Below, piece after piece: positions 45,607 through 54,510 of a DNA stretch of 64,000 nucleotides; the first letter of the stretch is position 1; the number at the start of each line of letters is the position of its first letter. The translations under genes and the position numbers were made by a program. The DNA lies in the NCBI RefSeq assembly GCF_001425175.1, contig NZ_LMDV01000001.1, forward strand, positions 620,001-684,000, written 5' to 3'. The notes below the pieces were generated by a model. That model was not told the DNA's origin. It saw nothing but the letters and a program-made list of their open reading frames with translations, and searched no databases. Source of the DNA: Nocardioides sp. Root1257 (lineage in GTDB: Bacteria; Actinomycetota; Actinomycetes; Propionibacteriales; Nocardioidaceae).

Positions 45607-48600
45607 CCGGTCAGGCACCCCGGGCCGAGGAGCTGCTTGAGGTCGGCGAAGAGCGCGGGGCTCGGCGTCACCCGGTGGTGGTCGCCGATCCGCATCACCA
45701 GGGTCTTCTCCCGCATCAGCACCTTGAGGTGCACCTCGGTCACGCCCGGGTGGGTCTTCAGGACGTCCTTGAGGTGATCGACGGTGTCGGCGTTGACCCG
45801 GGTCTGCGGCAGCTTGATGACGACCGGGCCGGACGGGCCGTCGGAGAGGTCCGGGAGGCTGACCTCCTGGCCCATGATCTCGGGCTGGTCCTTGCTCCTC
45901 GAGAGCCGGCCCTTGACCGTGATGATCGCGTCCTCGGAGATCATGTGGCCCGACAGCTGCCAGGCGCTCGGGAAGAGCAGCACCTCGATGGCACCGTCGA
46001 GGTCCTCGACGGTGACCATGCCCCAGGCGTCGCCGCGCTTGGTGATCTTGCGCTGCACGCCGGTCACCAGCCCGGTGATCTGGATCGGGCTGCCGTCGGC
46101 GCGGTCCTCGTCGAGCATCAGCTGGCCGACGGTGCAGTCCGAGCTGTTGGCGAGCAGGTGCTCGAGGCCGAGCAGCGGGTGGTCGGAGACGTAGAGGCCG
46201 AGCATCTCCCGCTCGTGGCCCAGCAGCGTCATCTTGTCCCACTCGTCGAGGTCGGGGATCGCCACCGAGACGCCGAAGCCGCTGTCGTCGTCGATCCCGC
46301 CGAAGAGCGAGTCCTGGCCGATCGCCTCGTTGCGCTTGATGTCGACGTACTGGTCGACGGCGGTCTCGTGGATCGCGACCAGCGCGCGGCGGCGGTGCTT
46401 CATGTCGTCGAACGCGCCGGCCTTGATCAGCGACTCGATGACCCGCTTGTTGCAGACCTGCGCGGGCACCTTGTCGAGGAAGTCGTTGAAGTCCTCGTAG
46501 CGCCCCTTCTCCTCGCGCCCGCTGACGACGCCGTCGACGACGTTGGCGCCGACGTTGCGGATCGCGGTCAGGCCGAAGCGGATGTCGGGGCCGACCGGGG
46601 TGAAGTTGTGCGACGACTCGTTGACGTCCGGCGGCAGCACCTGGATCTTCATCCGGCGGCACTCGTTGAGGTAGATCGCGGACTTGTCCTTGTCGTCCTT
46701 GACCGACGTCAGCAGCGCCGCCATGTACTCGGCCGGGTAGTTGGCCTTGAGGTAGGCGGTCCAGTATGAGACCAGGCCGTACGCCGCGGAGTGCGCCTTG
46801 TTGAACGCGTAGTCCGAGAACGGCAGCAGGATGTCCCACAGCGTCTTGACCGCGGCCATCGAGTAGCCGCGCTCCTGCATGCCCGCGGAGAAGCCGGCGA
46901 ACTGCTTGTCCAGCTCCTCCTTCTTCTTCTTGCCCATCGCGCGACGCAGGATGTCGGCCTGGCCCAGGCTGTAGCCCGCGAGCTTCTGGGCGATCGCCAT
47001 GACCTGCTCCTGGTAGACGATCAGACCGTAGGTCTCACCCAGGATGTCCTCGAGCGGCTCCGCCAGCTCGGGGTGGATCGCCTCGACCGGCTCGCGGCCG
47101 GTCTTGCGGCGGGCGTACTTGTTGTGGGAGTCGGCGCCCATCGGGCCGGGCCGGTAGAGCGCACCGACCGCGGAGATGTCCTCGAACTCGTCGGGGCGCA
47201 TGCTGCGCAGCAGCGCACGCATCGGGCCGCCGTCGAGCTGGAAGACGCCGAGGGTGTCGCCGCGCTGCAGCAGCGCGTAGGTCGCGGGGTCGGTCAGCTC
47301 CAGGTCCTCGAGGACGACCGTCTCGCCGCGGTTGGCCTCGATGTTCTTGACCGCGTCGTCGAGGACGGTCAGGTTGCGCAGCCCGAGGAAGTCCATCTTG
47401 ATCAGGCCGAGGCCCTCACACGTGGGGTAGTCGAACTGCGTGATCATCGCGCCGTCGGCGGGCCGCTTGAGCATCGGGATGATGTCGAGCAGCGGCTCGC
47501 TGGACATGATCACGCCGGCGGCGTGCACGCCCCACTGACGCTTGAGGCCCTCGATGCCGATGGCGGTGTCGACGACGCGCTTGACGTCGTTGTCGGCGTC
47601 GTAGAGCGACCGGAACTCGCCGCCCTCGCCGAACCGCTTGTGCTCGGGGTTGAAGATCTCCTGGAGCGGGACGTCCTTGCCCATCACCGCGGCGGGCATC
47701 GCCTTGGTGATCCGGTCGCCCATCGCGAACGGGTAGCCGAGGATGCGGGAGGAGTCCTTGACGGCCTGCTTGGCCTTGATCGTGCCGTAGGTGACGATCA
47801 TCGAGACCCGGTCGTCGCCGTACTTCTCGGTGACGTAGCGGATCACCTCGCCGCGACGACGCTCGTCGAAGTCGATGTCGAAGTCGGGCATCGAGACGCG
47901 GTCGGGGTTGAGGAACCGCTCGAAGATCAGTCCGTGCTGGAGCGGGTCCAGGTCGGTGATGCGCATCGCGTAGGCGACCATCGAGCCGGCACCGGAGCCG
48001 CGGCCCGGACCGACCCGGATGCCGTTGTCCTTGGCCCAGTTGATGAAGTCGGCGACGACCAGGAAGTAGCCCGGGAAGCCCATCGAGGTGATGACGCCGA
48101 CCTCGAACTCGGCCTGCTTGCGCACGTCGTCGGGGATGCCGCCCGGGTAGCGGAACTGCAGCCCCTTCTCGACCTCCTTGACCAGCCAGGAGTCCTCGTT
48201 CTCCCCCGGCGGGCAAGGGAAGCGCGGCATGAAGGTGCCGTTGCCCTCGGTGAACGAGACGTCGCACCGCTCGGCGATCAGCAGGGTGTTGTCGCAGGCC
48301 TCGCGCAGGTCGTACTTGTCGGCCCACAGCGCCCGCATCTCCTGCGCGGACTTGATGTAGTAGCCGTCGCCGTTGAACGCGAACCGCTGGCCCGGGCCGT
48401 CGCCGGCCGGGATGTCCATCGTCGAGCCGGAGTTGATGCAGAGCAGGTGCTCCTGGCTCTTCGCGTCCTCCCGGTTGACGTAGTGGGAGTCGTTGGTCGC
48501 GAGCAGCGGGATCTGCAGGTCCTTGGCGAGGCGCAGCAGCCCGTCGCGGACCCGGGTCTCGATGTCGAGACCGTGGTCCATCAGCTCGAGGAAGTAGTTG

Positions 48601-49157
48601 TCCTTGCCGAGGATGTCCTGGAAGTCGGCCGCGGTCTGGCGGGCCGCCTCGTAGGCGCCGTGACGCAGGTGGACCTGGACCTCGCCCGACGGGCAGCCGG
48701 TCGTGCCGATGATCCCCTTGCCGTGCTGCGACAGCAGCTCGCGGTCCATGCGCGGGTGCTTGAAGAAGCCGTCGCGCCAGGCGCCGGTCGAGAGCCGGAA
48801 GAGGTTGTGCATGCCCTCGGTGGACTCCGAGAGCAGCGTCATGTGGGTGTAGGCACCACGGTTGGAGACGTCGTCGGGCCCGCCACCGTAGAAGTTGACG
48901 CCCTTGCGCTCGAAGCGCGAGATGTTGGGCGCGAAGTAGGCCTCGATGCCGATGATCGGCTTAACCCCGGCGCCCTTCGCCTTCTTGTAGAACTCGTAGG
49001 CGCCGAACACGTTGCCGTGGTCGGTCATGGCGATGGCAGGCATCCCCAGCTCCGCGGTGCGCTCGGCCAGCGCACCGAGCCGAGCGGCTCCGTCGAGCAT
49101 GGAGTACTCGGTGTGGACGTGGAGGTGGACGAACGAGTCCTGGGAGCCTGAAGCCAT
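45603..49157 (-). CDS. dnaE1: DNA polymerase III alpha subunit (replicative)
   Basis: 1184 residues, the same length I recall for M. tuberculosis DnaE1. The N-terminal PHP domain (FVHLHVHTEYSMLD, MTDHGNVFG, LLATNDSHYV) keeps its metal-binding His/Asp set, so it may be the proofreading exonuclease. The polymerase core contains PDFDIDFDERRRGEVIRYV with the catalytic Asp pair. Then come the tandem HhH, OB-fold and C-terminal tau-binding region. ATG chosen at 49157 (MASGSQDSFVHLH); the frame is open upstream to 49232 but those 25 residues do not look conserved. Confidence 0.96.
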   Translation of the reverse strand: MASGSQDSFVHLHVHTEYSMLDGAARLGALAERTAELGMPAIAMTDHGNVFGAYEFYKKAKGAGVKPIIGIEAYFAPNISRFERKGVNFYGGGPDDVSNRGAYTHMTLLSESTEGMHNLFRLSTGAWRDGFFKHPRMDRELLSQHGKGIIGTTGCPSGEVQVHLRHGAYEAARQTAADFQDILGKDNYFLELMDHGLDIETRVRDGLLRLAKDLQIPLLATNDSHYVNREDAKSQEHLLCINSGSTMDIPAGDGPGQRFAFNGDGYYIKSAQEMRALWADKYDLREACDNTLLIAERCDVSFTEGNGTFMPRFPCPPGENEDSWLVKEVEKGLQFRYPGGIPDDVRKQAEFEVGVITSMGFPGYFLVVADFINWAKDNGIRVGPGRGSGAGSMVAYAMRITDLDPLQHGLIFERFLNPDRVSMPDFDIDFDERRRGEVIRYVTEKYGDDRVSMIVTYGTIKAKQAVKDSSRILGYPFAMGDRITKAMPAAVMGKDVPLQEIFNPEHKRFGEGGEFRSLYDADNDVKRVVDTAIGIEGLKRQWGVHAAGVIMSSEPLLDIIPMLKRPADGAMITQFDYPTCEGLGLIKMDFLGLRNLTVLDDAVKNIEANRGETVVLEDLELTDPATYALLQRGDTLGVFQLDGGPMRALLRSMRPDEFEDISAVGALYRPGPMGADSHNKYARRKTGREPVEAIHPELAEPLEDILGETYGLIVYQEQVMAIAQKLAGYSLGQADILRRAMGKKKKEELDKQFAGFSAGMQERGYSMAAVKTLWDILLPFSDYAFNKAHSAAYGLVSYWTAYLKANYPAEYMAALLTSVKDDKDKSAIYLNECRRMKIQVLPPDVNESSHNFTPVGPDIRFGLTAIRNVGANVVDGVVSGREEKGRYEDFNDFLDKVPAQVCNKRVIESLIKAGAFDDMKHRRRALVAIHETAVDQYVDIKRNEAIGQDSLFGGIDDDSGFGVSVAIPDLDEWDKMTLLGHEREMLGLYVSDHPLLGLEHLLANSSDCTVGQLMLDEDRADGSPIQITGLVTGVQRKITKRGDAWGMVTVEDLDGAIEVLLFPSAWQLSGHMISEDAIITVKGRLSRSKDQPEIMGQEVSLPDLSDGPSGPVVIKLPQTRVNADTVDHLKDVLKTHPGVTEVHLKVLMREKTLVMRIGDHHRVTPSPALFADLKQLLGPGCLTG

Positions 49158-49252
49158 CGGCGCGGGCCACTCCTCGGTGCATCGGCGGTTGCGGGCATAC
49201 GTCACCAGAGCCACGAAGGGGGTCGTGGGCACCGTGGTGGGGGAAGGAGATC

Positions 49253-49258
49253 ACTCTA
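49253..49258 (-). promoter_or_regulatory. -10 hexamer upstream of dnaE1
   Basis: TAGAGT on the minus strand, giving a leader of about 85-90 nt before the ATG at 49157. Confidence 0.45.
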
Positions 49259-49323
49259 ACGCCCCATCCCCGCCACGTCGGGACCTGCCGAGCATGTCAT
49301 TGACCACCGACAAACCAGGCAGC

Positions 49324-49388
49324 GCGTCGTACCTGACGTACGTGTCGCTGTACTCATCGAGAGACGACGCATACGTCAGGTGCGACGC
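49324..49388 (-). terminator. Long hairpin after the GNAT-chorismate mutase gene
   Basis: Arms 49324-49347 and 49365-49388 pair over about 24 positions (GCGTCG/CGACGC outside, CCTGACGTA/TACGTCAGG inside, GTGTCG/CGACGC near the loop) with one mismatch and two G-T pairs. It lies 6 nt beyond the stop at 49394 on the minus strand and probably ends that operon. Confidence 0.65.
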
Positions 49389-49393
49389 CTGCG

Positions 49394-50092
49394 CTAGTCG
49401 GAAATGGGAGCGGTGTCCAGGCTCTCGGTGATGATCGTGTGCACGATCCGCTCCAGCCGCTCGACCCCCAGCGCGGGCGCCCGCAGCGCCAGCGCCTCCG
49501 CGATCTCGCGTTCCCGTACCGGGTCACGGGTCGTGTCGTGCTTGATGTCCTGGACCGCGGCGGTCAGCGCGACCCTCCGGGCGAGCAGGTCGCCGAGCTG
49601 CTCGTCGACCTCGTCGATCAGCCCGCGCAGGAAGGCGAGCGGCCGGGCCCCCGGCCACGCCATCCGTACGTCGGGCGCGCGCTCCTCGTTGGCGGAGCCG
49701 TCGGTGCTCTCCAGCTCCACCAGTCCGTGGTGGGCGTAGAACGCCCGGGCGGGCGCGTTCACCTCGAAGACCCACAGGCAGAAGCCGTCGGGCCGCAGCG
49801 ACTTGGCCAGGTCGAGCAGTGCGGAGCCCACTCCCCGACCGGCGTACGCCGGGTCGACGTACAGGTCGTCGAGCCAAGTGGGCGTCAGGCGGGCGTAGGC
49901 GACGACGCGACCGTCAGCCTCGGCGACCCAGACCTCGTCCTCGGCGACCCGGGCGCCCAGCCAGGCACGCACCTCGTGCTCGGCGTGGACGCCGGGCGGC
50001 ATCGCGGCCGCGGCGCGGGACGCCAGGTGCACCGCCACGACGGCGTCCGCGTCGGCCTCGGTGGCCGGTCGCAGGCTCAGCTCAGTGGGCAT
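49394..50092 (-). CDS. GNAT acetyltransferase fused to a type II chorismate mutase domain
   Basis: 232 residues in two domains. Residues 1-150 are a GNAT domain ([20 protein letters not shown]; acetyl-CoA loop AGRGVGS at 84-90). Residues about 155-226 match the AroQ chorismate mutase fold: [19 protein letters not shown] then [15 protein letters not shown], giving the expected Arg156, Arg172/173, Lys184, Asp190 and Arg193-Glu194. The mutase would convert chorismate to prephenate; the acetyltransferase substrate is unknown. Its ATG overlaps the rluD stop by 11 nt. Confidence 0.85.
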   Translation of the reverse strand: MPTELSLRPATEADADAVVAVHLASRAAAAMPPGVHAEHEVRAWLGARVAEDEVWVAEADGRVVAYARLTPTWLDDLYVDPAYAGRGVGSALLDLAKSLRPDGFCLWVFEVNAPARAFYAHHGLVELESTDGSANEERAPDVRMAWPGARPLAFLRGLIDEVDEQLGDLLARRVALTAAVQDIKHDTTRDPVREREIAEALALRAPALGVERLERIVHTIITESLDTAPISD

Positions 50093-51020
50093 CCCGGACC
50101 ACCTCGAGCGCGTGCGCGAGGTCCTCCGGGTACTCGGACTCGTACTCGACGTAGTCCCCGGTGTCGGGGTGCTCGAAGCCCAGGCGCATCGCGTGCAGCC
50201 ACTGCCGCTCGAGCCCGACCCGCTTCGCGAGCGACGGGTCGGCGCCGTACGTGAGGTCGCCGACGCAGGGGTGCTTGAGCGCGGCCATGTGCACCCGGAT
50301 CTGGTGGGTGCGGCCGGTCTCGAGGTGGACCTCGAGCAGGCTCGCGAACCGGTGCGCCTCGAGCGTCTCGTAGTGCGTGACGCTGTGCCGGCCGTCGGCC
50401 ATCACCGCGAACTTGTAGTCGGCCTTCGGGTGCCGCCCGATCGGGGCGTCGATGGTGCCCTCGAGCGGGTCCGGGTGCCCCTGGACGAGCGCGTGGTAGA
50501 CCTTGTCGACCGTGCGGTGCCGGAAGGCGTTCTTGAGCACCGAGTAGGCGTGCTCCGACTTGCAGATGACCATCACACCGGACGTGCCCACGTCGAGGCG
50601 CTGCACGATCCCCTGGCGCTCGGACGCCCCGCTGGTGGAGATCCGGAAGCCGGCGCCGGCCAGGTGACCGACGACCGTCGGTCCGGACCAGCCGGGCGAG
50701 GGGTGCACCGCGACGCCCACCGGCTTGTCGATCACCACGATCGCGTCGTCGTCGTGGATGATCCTGATGCCCTCGACGACCTCGGGCACGACCTCGAGCG
50801 GGTCGACCTCGACGGGGATCCGTACGTCGAGCACGGCCCCCGGCAGGACCCGGTCGCTCTTCGCGACGGCGGCTCCGTCGACCTCGACGTTGCCGGCGGC
50901 GATCAGGTCGGCGGCCCGCGTGCGCGAGAGTCCGAAGAGGCGGGCCATGGCCGCGTCGACGCGCTCCCCCGCGAGCCCCTCGGGGATCGTCAGCACCCGG
51001 TGGTCGGCCTGGTCGCTCAT
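50082..51020 (-). CDS. rluD: RluA/RluD-family 23S rRNA pseudouridine synthase
   Basis: 312 residues. S4 RNA-binding domain at the N-terminus ([20 protein letters not shown]), then the pseudouridine synthase domain with [14 protein letters not shown] carrying the catalytic Asp, and [16 protein letters not shown]. The lspA-rluD order is common in actinobacteria. ATG at 51020 overlaps the lspA stop by 4 nt. Confidence 0.94.
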   Translation of the reverse strand: MSDQADHRVLTIPEGLAGERVDAAMARLFGLSRTRAADLIAAGNVEVDGAAVAKSDRVLPGAVLDVRIPVEVDPLEVVPEVVEGIRIIHDDDAIVVIDKPVGVAVHPSPGWSGPTVVGHLAGAGFRISTSGASERQGIVQRLDVGTSGVMVICKSEHAYSVLKNAFRHRTVDKVYHALVQGHPDPLEGTIDAPIGRHPKADYKFAVMADGRHSVTHYETLEAHRFASLLEVHLETGRTHQIRVHMAALKHPCVGDLTYGADPSLAKRVGLERQWLHAMRLGFEHPDTGDYVEYESEYPEDLAHALEVVRDAH

Positions 51021-51616
51021 GCGACCTCCCCCGGCGCCTCGTCCTCGGCGGGCTCGTCCTGGCTCGCCGTGCGCGTGCCGTCGAGGCGGACCCCGCGGAA
51101 GACCTGGATCAGGATCAGCCCTGCGGCGATGTCGATGCAGATGTCGGCCACGTTGAAGACCGGCCAGTGCGGCAGCATGAAGAAGTCGATGACGTGGCCG
51201 CGCAGCGGCCCGGGCTCGCGCACGAGCCGGTCGGTCAGGTTGCCGGCGACGCCGGCCAGGAGGAAGCCGAGCGCGAACGCCCAGCCGAGGCTGCCGATGC
51301 GGCGGGCGAGGTAGCAGATCACCACGACCGCGGCGATGGCGAGGCACGTGAAGACCTCGGTGTACGCCGTGCCGGTGCTGAAGGCCGCGCCCGGGTTGCG
51401 CACCAGGTGCAGGACCAGGAGGTCGCCGATGATCTTGACGTCGGGACGGTCCGTCAGGCGGTCCACCGCGACGATCTTGGAGACCACGTCGACGGCGTAC
51501 ATGATCGCCGCGACCAGCCCGAAGACCAGCAGGAGGCGGCCACGCGAGCCGCGGGGTCGGACGGGTGGGTCTACCTCGTGGTCGCCGGTCAGCGACGCTC
51601 CTCGCGCTGCTTGCAT
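51017..51616 (-). CDS. lspA: Lipoprotein signal peptidase (signal peptidase II)
   Basis: 199 residues, four membrane helices. The catalytic Asp pair is in [15 protein letters not shown] and [13 protein letters not shown], and [13 protein letters not shown] is the first family motif. The ATG at 51616 ([15 protein letters not shown]) is used although it lies 28 nt inside the preceding gene; GAGGAG just before a CTG at the junction suggests a later, non-standard start is possible. The tail beyond residue 175 is acidic. Confidence 0.9.
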   Translation of the reverse strand: MQAARGASLTGDHEVDPPVRPRGSRGRLLLVFGLVAAIMYAVDVVSKIVAVDRLTDRPDVKIIGDLLVLHLVRNPGAAFSTGTAYTEVFTCLAIAAVVVICYLARRIGSLGWAFALGFLLAGVAGNLTDRLVREPGPLRGHVIDFFMLPHWPVFNVADICIDIAAGLILIQVFRGVRLDGTRTASQDEPAEDEAPGEVA

Positions 51617-52650
51617 GTCATGCACAGTGTGGCACGCGGGAAGGCCATCAGCCGCATCTTGCCGATGGGGTTGCCGCACGACTCACACACCCCGTAGGTG
51701 CCGTCGTCGATGCGGGCGAGGGCACGTTCGATCTGGGCGAGCTTGTCACGCTCGCTGTTGAGGACCGTGAGCTCGTGGTCGCGCTCGAAGCTGCTCGCGC
51801 CGACGTCGGCCTGGTCCTGGCCGGCACCGTCGCCGGAGTCCCGCATCAGGCCGTTGAGCTCGCTGTCGAGGCCCTCGACGATCTCGAGGCTGTGCGTGCG
51901 CTGCTCGTGCAGCTCGTCCAGCACCTCCTTGAGCTCGGCCTTGGTCCACGCCGACTCGCCCGGCTGGACGACCAGCTTGCTGGCGGTGGCCTTCCTGGCA
52001 GTCGCCTTCTTGGCGGGGGCCTTCGTGGCGGGGGCCGGGGCCGGCGCCTTCGTGGCGCGAGCGGGCGCCGGGGTCGTCTTCTTGGCGGGAGCCGCCTTCT
52101 TCACTGGGGCCACCTTCTTCACGGGAGCGGTCTTCTTCGCGGGTGCCGCCTTCTTGGCCGGTGCCGCCTTCTTCGCGGGGGCCGCCTTCTTGGCCGGGGC
52201 CGCCTTCTTCGCGGGGGCCGCCTTCTTGGCCGGGGCCGCCTTCTTCGCGGGGGCCGCCTTCTTGGCCGGGGCCGCCTTCTTGGCCGGGGCCGCCTTCTTG
52301 GCCGGTCCCGCCTTCTTGGCCGGTCCCGCCTTCTTGGCCGGGGCCGCCTTCTTCGCGGGAGCTGCCTTCTTCGCGGGGGCCGCCTTCTTCGCGGGTGCCG
52401 CCTTCTTGGCCGGTGCCGCCTTCTTGGCCGGGGCCGCCTTCGTGGCCGGGGCCGCCTTCTTGGCCGGGGCCGCCTTCTTCGCGGGAGCCGCCTTCTTCGC
52501 CGGGGCCGCCTTCTTCGCGGGAGCCGCCTTCTTGGCCGGAGCCGAGGTGCCCGAGGCCGATGCCTTCTTGGCCGGCGCCCGCCGCGACATCACGGTGCGT
52601 GCTGCTGCCTTCGCCTGTCCGGTGATCGACTTCCTCGTCGAGCGTGCCAT
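51589..52650 (-). CDS. DksA/TraR-type C4 zinc-finger protein with histone H1-like repeat tail
   Basis: 353 residues. Residues 1-36 are basic. Residues 37-192 are 26 hexapeptide repeats with consensus APAKKA, and residues 193-225 are further Ala/Pro/Lys-rich. Residues 226-353 form the DksA/TraR region: helical hairpin ([20 protein letters not shown]) and a zinc finger with Cys322, Cys325, Cys343 and Cys346 (CESC...CMTC). DksA-type proteins bind the RNA polymerase secondary channel; the Lys/Ala tail resembles DNA-binding histone H1-like tails. ATG at 52650 with GGAGG seven nt upstream. lspA and rluD follow. Confidence 0.9.
   Translation of the reverse strand: MARSTRKSITGQAKAAARTVMSRRAPAKKASASGTSAPAKKAAPAKKAAPAKKAAPAKKAAPAKKAAPATKAAPAKKAAPAKKAAPAKKAAPAKKAAPAKKAAPAKKAGPAKKAGPAKKAAPAKKAAPAKKAAPAKKAAPAKKAAPAKKAAPAKKAAPAKKAAPAKKAAPAKKTAPVKKVAPVKKAAPAKKTTPAPARATKAPAPAPATKAPAKKATARKATASKLVVQPGESAWTKAELKEVLDELHEQRTHSLEIVEGLDSELNGLMRDSGDGAGQDQADVGASSFERDHELTVLNSERDKLAQIERALARIDDGTYGVCESCGNPIGKMRLMAFPRATLCMTCKQREERR
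52075..52542. repeat. In-frame tandem repeat, 26 units of 18 bp
   Basis: Encodes the APAKKA hexapeptides of the zinc-finger protein. Units alternate between two codon versions, on the plus strand TTCTTGGCCGGGGCC and TTCTTCGCGGGGGCC types, with a few variants giving Thr, Gly or Val. Copy number is likely to vary between strains. Confidence 0.9.
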
Positions 52651-52706
52651 GAGCGGGCCTCCTCGGCCGTGCGGGCTCCTGTGGTTCGCCCACAGTGGGT
52701 GCAGGG

Positions 52707-52712
52707 AGGGTA
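52707..52712 (-). promoter_or_regulatory. Possible -10 of the zinc-finger/lspA/rluD operon
   Basis: TACCCT on the minus strand, about 57 nt before the ATG at 52650; no clear -35. Confidence 0.35.
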
Positions 52713-52754
52713 GCCGCTCGGTGGTAACCCCTCCAATCCGCCGCACCGTAAAGC

Positions 52755-52794
52755 ACGACACCGGTCGACCCCCGCAGGGGCCGACCGGTGTCGT
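52755..52794 (-). terminator. Terminator after divIVA, end of the dcw cluster
   Basis: 18-bp stem with one mismatch (ACGACACCGGTCG with CGACCGGTGTCGT, plus CCCC/GGGG near a 4-nt loop). 22 nt beyond the divIVA stop on the minus strand. Confidence 0.85.
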
Positions 52795-52815
52795 CGCGCT
52801 CAGCTCACGCGTGGA

Positions 52816-53562
52816 TCAGGCGTCGTCCTCGCCCAGGATCGACCGCAGCCGCTTCGGCGCGGGCGACGACTCGTCGCCGCTCGGGCCCTGGGACTCCGAA
52901 CCGGTGTTGAGCGACTCCAGCTGCTGGCTGAAGTAGCTCTTCAGCCGGGAGCGGTACTCGCGCTCGAACGAGCGGAGGTTCTCGACCTCGCCGTTGAGCT
53001 TGTCGCGCTCCTTCTCGAGGTCGCCGAACATCTGCCGGCGACGCTCGGCGGTCTCCGAGTCGAGCATCTGCGCGCGGGTGCGGGCGTCGGCCTCGAGCCG
53101 GTCGGCCTTGGTACGGGACTCCACGTCGAGACGCTCGGACTTGGTCCGGGCCTCGGCGATGATCTTGTCGGCCTCGTTCTTCGCGTCCTCGACCAGCTCG
53201 TCGGCGTTGCGCGTCGCGATCTCCAGGAGGCGGGCCGCGGCGTTGGACGCCTCGGGGACCGTCTCGACCCGGATCGTCTCGACCGGGCTGGCCGCAACGG
53301 CCGGCGCGGGTGCCGCGACGGGCACCGGGGCCGGCTCGGGCTCGGGGGTCTTCTCGACCACGGGCTCCGGCGCGGCGGGCACCGGGGCGCCCGACTGCGC
53401 GGCGGAGAGCTTCGACCTGAGGTCGTCGTTCTCCTTCGTGAGCCGCGCGAGCTCAGCCTCCACCTCGTCGAGGAACTGATCGACCTCACCCATGTCGTAG
53501 CCCTCGCGGAGCCGGACGGGAGTAAAGCGCTTGTTGCTCACGTCCTCAGGCGTCAGCGGCAT
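52816..53562 (-). CDS. divIVA: DivIVA/Wag31 polar growth protein
   Basis: 248 residues. The N-terminal membrane-curvature domain is MPLTPEDVSNKRFTPVRLRE and DMGEVDQFLDEVEAELARL; a Pro/Ala/Val-rich linker (about residues 62-100) precedes a long coiled coil rich in Glu/Arg/Ala. It marks poles and septa and organises cell-wall growth. ATG at 53562 chosen by comparison with Wag31; an ATG 12 nt upstream would add MGEV. Last gene of the cluster. Confidence 0.94.
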   Translation of the reverse strand: MPLTPEDVSNKRFTPVRLREGYDMGEVDQFLDEVEAELARLTKENDDLRSKLSAAQSGAPVPAAPEPVVEKTPEPEPAPVPVAAPAPAVAASPVETIRVETVPEASNAAARLLEIATRNADELVEDAKNEADKIIAEARTKSERLDVESRTKADRLEADARTRAQMLDSETAERRRQMFGDLEKERDKLNGEVENLRSFEREYRSRLKSYFSQQLESLNTGSESQGPSGDESSPAPKRLRSILGEDDA

Positions 53563-53603
53563 GACCTCACCCATTCATTCTCGTCAGAGTTACTGTCCGT
53601 CGA

Positions 53604-53609
53604 ACAATA
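53604..53609 (-). promoter_or_regulatory. Possible -10 of divIVA
   Basis: TATTGT on the minus strand about 42 nt before the divIVA start; suggests divIVA can be expressed apart from the upstream genes. The -35 is weak. Confidence 0.35.
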
Positions 53610-53655
53610 GCGCCCCTGCTGGCTACCGAGACATCCAGCACTGCGCATCCCCGGG

Positions 53656-53946
53656 TCAGAGGAGAGTCTGCCTGTTGACCTGGAGCAGTACATAAGCACC
53701 AATCATCACGATCAGGAAGCTGAGGTCGAGGGTGACGCTCCCGATCCGGAGCGGCGGGATCACCCGGCGCAGCGCCTTGATCGGCGGATCGGTGATCGAG
53801 TAGACGACCTCCAGCAGCACCAGCAGCACGCCCCGCGGTGTCCACGACCGGGCAAAGATCTGCACCCAGTCGACGACGAACCGGATCCACAGCAGCGCGA
53901 TGAAGAACCACAGGACGATCTCGACGACCACCCCGACTGCGTGCAC
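53656..53946 (-). CDS. YggT family membrane protein
   Basis: 96 residues with two membrane segments; DPPIKALRRVIPPLRIGSVT is the YggT signature. Found between sepF and divIVA in most actinobacteria; likely linked to division or membrane organisation, function unproven. GTG at 53946, 6 nt after sepF. Confidence 0.92.
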   Translation of the reverse strand: MHAVGVVVEIVLWFFIALLWIRFVVDWVQIFARSWTPRGVLLVLLEVVYSITDPPIKALRRVIPPLRIGSVTLDLSFLIVMIGAYVLLQVNRQTLL

Positions 53947-53952
53947 GTTCCC

Positions 53953-54450
53953 TCAGCTCTGGTTGAAGAACCCGCCCTCGACGATGCGCTGCTTGTCCTC
54001 GGCGGCGACCGAGACGTTCGGCGGTGAGAGCAGGAAGACCTTGTTGGTGATGCGCTCGATGGTGCCACGAGTCGCAAAGACGAGACCCGCGGCGAAGTCC
54101 ACCAGACGCTTGGCATCAGTGTCGTCCATGTCCGACAGGTTCATGATCACCGGGGTGCCCTCACGGAAGTTCTCGCCGACCGTGCGCGCCTCGTTGTAGG
54201 TGCGCGGGTGCAGCGTCGTGATGCGGGAGAGCTCGGCGACCACGGAGGTCGGTCCGGGCGTCGTACGCCGCCGCTCGGACAGGTCCGAGACGGGGGCGGG
54301 ACGGCTCTCGCGCTTCGCGGGCCGCGCGGAGACCGGCATGGTCTCCTGGGTGTCGTACTCGCCCTCGTAGGCGCCGTACTCGTCGTCGTACCGGCCGGTG
54401 TCCTCGAGCAGGCCGAGGTACTCGCCGATCCTGCGCATTCCGCCGCTCAT
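53953..54450 (-). CDS. sepF: Cell division protein SepF
   Basis: 165 residues. N-terminal amphipathic membrane-targeting helix ([17 protein letters not shown]), an acidic/variable linker and the C-terminal SepF domain (about residues 78-160: [40 protein letters not shown]). It tethers FtsZ to the membrane in bacteria without FtsA. 6 nt before yggT. Confidence 0.95.
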   Translation of the reverse strand: MSGGMRRIGEYLGLLEDTGRYDDEYGAYEGEYDTQETMPVSARPAKRESRPAPVSDLSERRRTTPGPTSVVAELSRITTLHPRTYNEARTVGENFREGTPVIMNLSDMDDTDAKRLVDFAAGLVFATRGTIERITNKVFLLSPPNVSVAAEDKQRIVEGGFFNQS

Positions 54451-54510
54451 GACTGATGTCCTCCGGTACTCCGCGCCCCTTGCAGGGACGCACTCTTGGT
54501 GTTTGGGACC

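Noticed and set aside
46791..49151. 786-residue plus-strand open frame opposite dnaE1
   Set aside because: Antisense shadow of dnaE1, without recognisable motifs.
52075..52542. Regular 18-bp repeats considered as a CRISPR or minisatellite locus
   Set aside because: There are no spacers, and the repeats are in frame, encoding the APAKKA tail of the zinc-finger protein.
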